Source of the DNA: Chrysoperla carnea
Taxonomy: Eukaryota; Arthropoda; Insecta; Neuroptera; Chrysopidae
Reading direction: 5' to 3'
Assembly (NCBI RefSeq): GCF_905475395.1
Contig: NC_058342.1
Coordinates: forward strand, 32,322,140 to 32,386,139
Length of the DNA stretch: 64,000 nucleotides
Shown here: positions 57,220-64,000 of the stretch, piece by piece
How the letters are laid out: every line of letters begins with the position of its first letter
Numbering within the stretch: the stretch's first letter is position 1
Program-made: the position numbers and the translations under genes
Notes under the pieces: model-generated
The model's input: the letters and a program-made list of their open reading frames with translations, nothing else
Database searches by the model: none
Told to the model about the DNA's origin: nothing

Positions 57220-60200
57220 TCAAACATGCCACAATAAAAGATGGTTTGTTGAATCTTCACGTCCCGCTAATTCCGATACACTTGCATTACGGAAATCTTC
57301 GTAACCATCCCCACCACTTATTATTAAGATTTTATTTTGATCTTTGTTCGTTTGTGATGTGTATTTATGATGGTGGCCATACTTTCCAATTTTACTGGTT
57401 GTGGTCACAGCGTGAGTGGCATCTTCAACGTACGTTAAGAAACGTACTTGACCCGTATGTCCATGTGACAAACCTGAAATCAATCACGCTTCAATTTTAA
57501 ATACATTCTAAAAAATAAAACACATTCTCGGGGAGACCACTTAATTTTTGGTCCTTCGTGCCATCTTTAACTATAGACTTATATCATCCCTCTTTTTTGG
57601 TCCCTCATGATATGAAAGCACCTAATTAGTCCATTTCCGGTTGTCTGTCTGTCTGTCTGTCTGTCTGTCGTCTGTCTGTCGTGTGTCTGTCGTCTATCTG
57701 TCGTGTGTCTGTCGTATGTCTGTCGTCTGTCTATCGTCTGTCTGTCTGCCATCAGGATAACTCAAAAACGAAAAGAGATATCAAGCTGAAATTTTTGAAA
57801 TTTTTATAGCGTACTGAGAACGTAAAAAGTGAGGTCAAGTTCGTAAATGAGCAACTTAGGTCAATTGGGTCTACGGTCCATAGGACCCATCTTGTAAACC
57901 GTTAGAGAAACAACAAAAGTTTAAATGTGAAAAATGTTCTTTATAAAAAATTAAACAACTTTTGTTTGAAACATTGTTTCGTAAACATCACTGTTTACCC
58001 GTGAGAGCGCAAATTGTATAGTATGTATTATATGGGTATATCAGTTATATGAGTGTGCCATATACGTATTTGTATGTAATCAACACTATCTATACATGGT
58101 ATTTCAACAGTTAACTCAGTCAATTGTTTGTTTTCACTTGTTTTTTTTTTTAAGGAGTGTATATACAGTGTGTTAAATTGACAAGCACATAACTTACCAT
58201 TTACAGTTAATTGTGTTGTAATCCGTTCGGTACTCTGAGTGATATGTGGAATCAAAATTGTTAGAAGAACGCCAGCGCTGGTACCAACCCATAATAAATC
58301 CTTACACGCTAACAAAGCTGTCACTCGTAAGCATGCCGATTTATGCTGTCGAATAATATCATCACAACCTGCTAAATAAAATTCATCAAATTAGGATGGC
58401 AATCGATATGGACTTTATGAAATTCTATGACTTTTCTATGAATACAGCAAAAATTAATTGGGGGATTCCCCGATAGTGTAAACTTCACCGTGCAAGTGGT
58501 GTAATTTTCCCTTTTTTTTATTTGCCAACAGAGCCTTAATTTCATGCGTGTTCAAGGGCCCCGGTATGGGCTAATATGGCACTGGGAACTACTGGTCTTC
58601 AGTAATGATCCTCAAACCATAGATGATGTTAATTTAAATTTTCATATTTGGAGACCTCAAACATTGAATTAACTCCCACCTCCCCCCTCTGTTGATAACG
58701 CCCTTGTTTATTGTATTGTAATAGTAAATATACTCACTGGATAACATTTTATTAACCGTTGGGGTGACATTGATTTCACATAACATTTCATAGGTGTTGG
58801 CATGGAAACATTTGATAACCGCTGAATTATGAATTGAAACCCAAACACCTAGGCCTGTCAGTGTCATACACGATAATTGTTTACAACTATCGTTACTCAC
58901 TGGAAATGTGTGTTCCACCTAAATTCAAAAAAACAAATGCAATAATTTATTAAGGATGTACTACCTTAAAATTATTCAAAAAAATAAATAAAAATAAAAC
59001 ATGTGGTTCACTTACCTGAAGTGTAGTAATGTTTAAAATTTTTATAAAATTTGGACATCCACACCAAAGTTTACCATTATTGGGTAACATACGTATAACG
59101 GGCATTGATGCTGTACCAATTGATATAACGCATGGATCACTTGTGTTCCAAACTCCCACTACAACAGAAGCATTCAATTTAGACGATTTAAAACTTTTAC
59201 AGTGTCCCATAAATTTTGATATTTTGAACGTGTATGGGACACTTTATTATATTTTATACTTACAATTATCTCTGGTATAAATTGTGATGTCTCCATTTGC
59301 CAAAGATACAAACACTCGATTATCCAAGTATCTACGTGAAAAAATTTATTTTAGAGATGATATCTTAAAAAATAGTATATTTTGAAGGATTTGGAATATC
59401 TAATAATAGGACAATTTACAATTTCTAACCCGGTCACATAGACACCCTTCCCTTCTCCAACAAGTTGTTCGGAATTTTTTTTCTTCTGGTTTTCTTGGTC
59501 AATACTCTTTCCACCAAGTGCATAGAGACGGCCTGAGTGATTGGACAGACGGACTCGACATTTAAGAAAGGTCTGAAGTCCTTGACCTTGAATAAATCGA
59601 TGAAATTGGATTTTTCTGCCTTTCAAGTTAATGGGAATTTTTTCTTCTTGTTTCTTGATCAGGACTCTTTCCGCTTAATGCACAGAAAAGACTCAGGGGA
59701 TTGGAACGAAGTCGACCTTTAAGAAAGGTCTGAAATCTCTTGACCTTGAATAAACCGATGAAATACAACTTTTCTGTCTTTCAAGTTGGATGGGAATTTT
59801 TTGGTCCTGGTTTTCTTGGTCGGGACGCTTTTCACTAAATGTACAGAAGAGGTCTGAGTGTTGGACAGACGGACTCGACCTTTAAAGAAGATCTGAAGTC
59901 TATTGACCTTGAATAAACCAGTGGAATTCGACTTATTTGCCTTTACAAGTTAATGGGAATTTTTTTCTTTGGTTTTGTTGAAATGTACTTGTTCGAAGTG
60001 CACAGAAGAAACCCAGGTGATTGGACAGATGGCCTGAACCTTTAAGAAGGATCTAGAGTCCCTTGAGTGAAATTCAGCTCTTCTGCCTTTCAAGTAAATG
60101 GGAATTTTTTTCTTTTGGATTTTTTGGTTGGGACTCCTTCCAACAAGTATACCGAAGAGACCTGAGTAATTGGGCAGACGAAATCGACCTTTATTTTATT

Positions 60201-63200
60201 TTACTACTTTGGCTGGTAGTTGCGGGGGCATATTTTACTATTATATTTCAATCTGAAATTCCATATTTCTTAAACTAGTACTTACATAATACATTGAACA
60301 GCAGAATTATGTTGAATTTTAATTTTATTCTTTTTGATTCGAATATTATCACTTGAATTGTACATATGAATGCATCCATCTTCAGTTCCCAACCACATGG
60401 TCGGTTGTGCCGTCTCGGGCAGATCAACAAGCTCAGTAGATTGTGATTGTGATTGCGTTAGTGCTGATTGATTAGCGCTGTTACTGGCAGTACTAGTTCG
60501 ATCACCTCCACCAGAGTGGTCACGTTCTGATTGTTCATGTTCCACGTCCTCCGTGTCGGATTCCCCGCTGGATGAACTACTATCAAAATGAATGTTTCCA
60601 CTATTGGTGTCATGATCATGTTTGGTGACGGTGTAGCCACAACCACCTAGAGTCTTGTAATTCGTGTACGAAGATAAACTTGATGAATATAAATTTAATG
60701 AGCCATTTTTACTGTATTGGACCGAAGTGTTGTTGTAGGTGTCACTAGAGTTTGAAGCCATCGGTGAAGGTATAGAAGCCATGCATAGAATGCGTGCGTT
60801 GCACACACTGTTACATGACACCACCGTTGGTTCTGGATACAAACTCAAGACACACACTTGACCCACGTAGCCGTCACTGTTACAAACCCACACATCTTGA
60901 CATGCAGGCGGTCGATTTGATGAAGCATGAGTTGTACCTGGTGCTCCAGTCCCTGTTATATTCGTTGTGACTAATGTTGGTGCTGCACATGTGAATTGCA
61001 AACCAGACCTGGTTTTTCGTATTGGTACCGCTGACATGAACTCTGGTAATGGACGTCTATTTGGAGATAATGCTAAAACCAAATTTCAAAGTATTAAGCA
61101 AGGGAAAACATCGCGAGGCGCAGTTAGTAATGAATATTTTGTATACCTAATTTTTGTTTGGCGTCATTAAATGCATCCTCCCAGCTAGCACGAAGTTCAT
61201 TTTTTGGGAATATAATTGAAATCACTTCAATTCCATTCGATGTGTTTAAACTCAATTCCAAATAGGATACTTGGCTACCAGAATTTTGTCGTTCAGCCAA
61301 TTGACGATTAGTCGTTGCCAACATTTCACGTATAATTTCATCTAATTGCTCGTGTGGACAATGTAACGACCATATTAACTCATTGATTTGATTTAATGTT
61401 GCTAAATCTTCTGATATGTTTTCAATTTCACTCATCATACGCCGTACATTATCATCTTTAGCTAAGAAAAACAACAAAATTGTTCAGAAAAGTGGGTTTA
61501 CGGTCAAACTACCTTAAATAAATTAAATATCTACAATACTTACGTTTTATTATTTCTAAATCGTCCAATGGTAATCGCATTAATAATTTATATTTATGAG
61601 TTTCCAATGAATTTGCAACACTTGCTGAACAAATGCTACAACAACAAAAATTTTATTATTTCATCCGTCAACACCGATATCAAAATCCGTTGCGTAGTTT
61701 TAAAGATCTAAGCTTACGTAGGGATTAGGGACAGACAGATGGTGAATGACGTTGTTTCATACTATGTATTGATAATGAATTTTCCCATTCTATTTTCAGT
61801 TTTCAGAATAGCCCTGATTTCATTTAGTTTCGATTATTGAGATTACTTTCTTTCATATTTGAAGGATTTGCCACCCCACATTTTTGCCGATCCGAGCTCG
61901 CCCCCTCCCTGGATCTGGCCTTGTCCATGAGTAGTGAAAATCGTCAACAAAAGAACGTAAACGTATGGGTACTTGAACACAGAGACATTCCGGAAAATTG
62001 TGAAGCCGGCGAGCTTGTTAGAAATGGCACGTAATACTGCCGGAGCATAATAGTCAGGAGAAACTTGCAATTCCATCTACACAAGCATCAATAGTCAGGA
62101 GTAACTTGCAGTTCCATTTTCGAACTGCAAGTTACTCCTCAAAGAGGATATCTTAAAAATGACCAATCTCAGATGGTGGGAGGAACGTATTTTGGTACTT
62201 CAAGACAGATATGGCATGAGTACAATCGTAGGCGTTCTTATATCGAAGATATTATATCACTTCTAAGGGCCTCGATTAGCAAAATTGTTGCGGCTACTAC
62301 AGGCTACTGGTTGGGCGGCAGGAAGAAACAATGTCTCATCTTCTTTGACACTGCCCAGCTCTTGGTACGAGGAGGTAGACTCACTTGAGCCAGCCTTTCT
62401 TTGACGATTTCTCCGACCTGAAGTCCGTTGATGTCAAAGCACTCCTGCCTATCTTAGCTCCAAATGGTTCATGGAGTAGTGACCGGGAATGGGTCAACCC
62501 TTTTTCGGTATCACAACGGACCCTATGATCTAGGTGTGTCCCACCCCAGGACAGCCACTCTAACGTAACCTAACTTTTCATCATTAATAAAAAACTTACG
62601 AAATAGTAATAGTACTTACGTAGAAGGTTTACGAACAGTTCCACTACGTCGTTTAATACTAGTGATAACTAATAAGTCGTTGAATAAAAATAAAGCACGA
62701 TCTTTGCGTGTACCCTGTGTGGTGACCATAGTAACTAAGTCATGACGTAAGTATTGACGATCTGATACAACTAAATTAATTAAACCTTCGACCAATGATT
62801 CTAACTCTTTTAAATTCTGTTGCTGTTGTTCGAATTCATTCATTTCTCGTTCAGTGCAGTTGATTTTCAAAAGTAGTTCATGAATATGATGTTGAGCCTC
62901 CAATAATAATTGATGATCCGGATGAGTGATTTCAGTATGTTTGAGTAGTCGCTGTATGAGCATTTCGTATTTTGGAAATTTTTGGATTGGTTTTATTAAT
63001 AGCGAATCCAATGCAAATTTACCTTTATGTTCACGAGCCATTGCCTATAAAATTATCATATTTAATACAAGAGTTCTTAACAAAAGAAAAGCCCAGGGAA
63101 GAAACCACGTTAGTTATTTTTCCTTCATTATGAGAAAATCTATATCTAATTGAGACACTTTTCAAGAATGGGCGTAAAACTCTATAGCACTAACGTGGTT

Positions 63201-63588
63201 ACGGTACAATTTTTTTCTGAGTGAGGTTTTAGGGTGAAAACAAGGCTTTATTTTCGAGTACAAAACTTGATTTCTTGCCTAAAAGAATGCTAGTATATTA
63301 GTTTCAAATCAAAACCAGTGGTTTGCGTGATTTTCCCCCTGAACTGTTCAAATAATGAAAACTAACCTCAATGAATCGTGCAAAAGCAGGCTTAGCTTGA
63401 GCAGTATTTTTAATGATTTCCTTCGCTTTTTTCCAGTTATTAACAAATCCAGTATATGTCTCAACTACAGATGGCTTCGTAAAAACATCTATGAACACAT
63501 CTCCAATTTTTTGTTTTGCATCCCAATGTTCCAAACGTTTATGTAATTCATCCAAAAAAATTTCATGATGGCATAATAATGCTGGTAC
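57220..63588 (-). CDS. ARHGEF17: Rho guanine nucleotide exchange factor 17 (TEM4)-like, 3' part
   Basis: This is a Dbl-family exchange factor for Rho GTPases. The ten 3' exons on the minus strand are 63588-63367, 63044-62620, 61635-61544, 61461-61147, 61072-60286, 59331-59264, 59158-59016, 58918-58738, 58368-58198 and 57473-57220. They are GT-AG with matching phases and give the last 885 aa. Residues about 1-160 of this part are the DH domain, with its conserved late helix (LLIKPIQKFPKYEMLIQRLL). About 175-345 is the PH-like region (RALFLFNDLLVITSIKRRSG; KYKLLMRLPLDDLEIIK). From about 375 onward is a WD40-like propeller (DVWVCNSDGYVGQVC, GKLWCGC, LLWVGTSAG, ISGGDGYEDFR) ending in STNHLLLWHV. 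This tail is why I chose ARHGEF17 over ARHGEF10. The large exon carries a Ser/Asp/Glu-rich linker (residues about 500-570). The exon boundary at 58371/58368 has two AGs in tandem. The 5' exons lie beyond 64,000. Confidence 0.92.
57614..58141 (+). mobile_element. HINE-like repeat with expanded GTCT array, in the last ARHGEF17 intron
   Basis: Headless copy beginning at CACCTAATTAGTCCATTTCC. The GTCT/GTCGT microsatellite is expanded to about 100 bp (57640-57750). The 3' end is intact, with TATACATGGTAT, the stem-loop and TTTTCACTTG. It lies antisense to the host gene. Confidence 0.9.
59440..60190 (+). repeat. About 160-bp tandem repeat in an ARHGEF17 intron
   Basis: TTGACCTTGAATAAA recurs at about 59581, 59740 and 59901 with AAGAAGGTCTGAAGTC, TTCTGCCTTTCAAGTTAATG and GATTGGACAGACG-ACTCGAC; about four and a half units. 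Fills most of the 59332-60285 intron. Confidence 0.8.
61925..62576 (+). mobile_element. Non-LTR retrotransposon 3' fragment with CCTAA tail, antisense in an ARHGEF17 intron
   Basis: RNase H remnant (NVWVLEHRDIPENCEAGELVR), a short duplicated block near 62052-62138 (GTCAGGAG-AACTTGCA-TTCC), LRASISKIVAA-TGYWLGG, a broken zinc-knuckle region and the shared 3' UTR ending GCCACTCTAACGTAACCTAA. Lies in the 61636-62619 intron. Confidence 0.85.
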
Positions 63589-64000
63589 CTTTTAAATCAA
63601 CCAGATCAAATCATTAATTCAACCAATACCAAGTCAAGAACTATGGATTCATAAAATAAACTTTATTTTGGACTCAATAATAGTTATTTTAAATTCTAAA
63701 TCTTCTTTTGCTTATAAAATGATGTCGTAAGAACGAATTGTATTCGAATTACTTGTAGAATGGTAGATAGAAATCAAATGAATCAATTTCTTGTAAATCC
63801 TTTAGAATTTGGCGCTCATAAACTCCTAATTCTGAAGTTTAACGTTATTAGAAGGTACAATTTTAGGCATAATAGGGAATATTTATGAAATTTAAATTTG
63901 GTTCAACATTTCAACTTTCACTTTGGCTGGACATTTGAACTTAACCATTATTTTAGTAATTAATATCTTTTTAATTACTTAATAAAACTACAAATTCATT
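63589..64000 (-). other. Upstream intron of the ARHGEF17-like gene, cut by the window edge
   Basis: No exon can be recognised between the DH exon at 63588 and the edge; AT-rich sequence. Confidence 0.6.

Noticed and set aside
59440-60190. Extra ARHGEF17 exons
   Set aside because: The sequence is a 160-bp tandem repeat, and the flanking exons already join in phase without it.
60282-61082. 266-aa minus-strand reading frame as a separate gene
   Set aside because: It is the large exon of the ARHGEF17-like gene with splice sites at both ends.

Overview
This is a window of AT-rich nuclear DNA from an arthropod, most likely an insect. The evidence is GT-AG introns, an animal PIWI gene, NOMO and ARHGEF17-type genes with animal exon structure, insect-style Helitrons and MITEs, and non-LTR retrotransposon ends with (CCTAA)n tails that match the TTAGG arthropod telomere repeat. 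I cannot name the order or species. Nothing looks bacterial or viral.

Region 1 (about 1-31,800) has no protein-coding gene I can support. It is a dense, partly nested mosaic of repeats: a 133-bp satellite; about a dozen copies of a roughly 520-bp element with the architecture of a non-autonomous Helentron (DINE/HINE-like); two MITE families bounded by TTAA; a TA-flanked MITE; two short Helitrons; a tRNA-derived SINE; and 5'-truncated non-LTR retrotransposons that keep RNase H and zinc-knuckle remnants. One intact tRNA-Arg(TCG) gene sits among them at 24,121-24,193 on the minus strand.

Region 2 (31,834-45,500, plus strand) holds two complete genes. The first is a slicer-competent PIWI-clade Argonaute (3 coding exons, 928 aa), whose N-terminus is built from internal duplications. 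The second is NOMO, the ER-membrane nodal modulator (11 coding exons, 1,196 aa). The 1.57 kb between them contains three consecutive sets of hairpin-forming repeats. NOMO introns 8 and 9 carry tandem and inverted repeats that could fold into a long RNA hairpin.

Region 3 (45,500-57,200) is intergenic. It holds the NOMO 3' flank, a decayed DDE transposase, a non-LTR end, a degenerate 28S rRNA 3' fragment with a damaged sarcin-ricin loop, and a roughly 780-bp foldback element with nested hairpins.

Region 4 (57,220-63,588, minus strand) is the 3' part of an ARHGEF17/TEM4-type RhoGEF: ten exons, from within the DH domain through a PH-like region and a C-terminal beta-propeller to the stop codon. 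Its 5' exons lie beyond the right edge. It is convergent with NOMO. The three proteins work in unrelated processes (piRNA silencing, ER membrane-protein biogenesis, Rho signalling), so I infer no functional cluster. The PIWI protein belongs to the pathway that silences elements like those filling this window.
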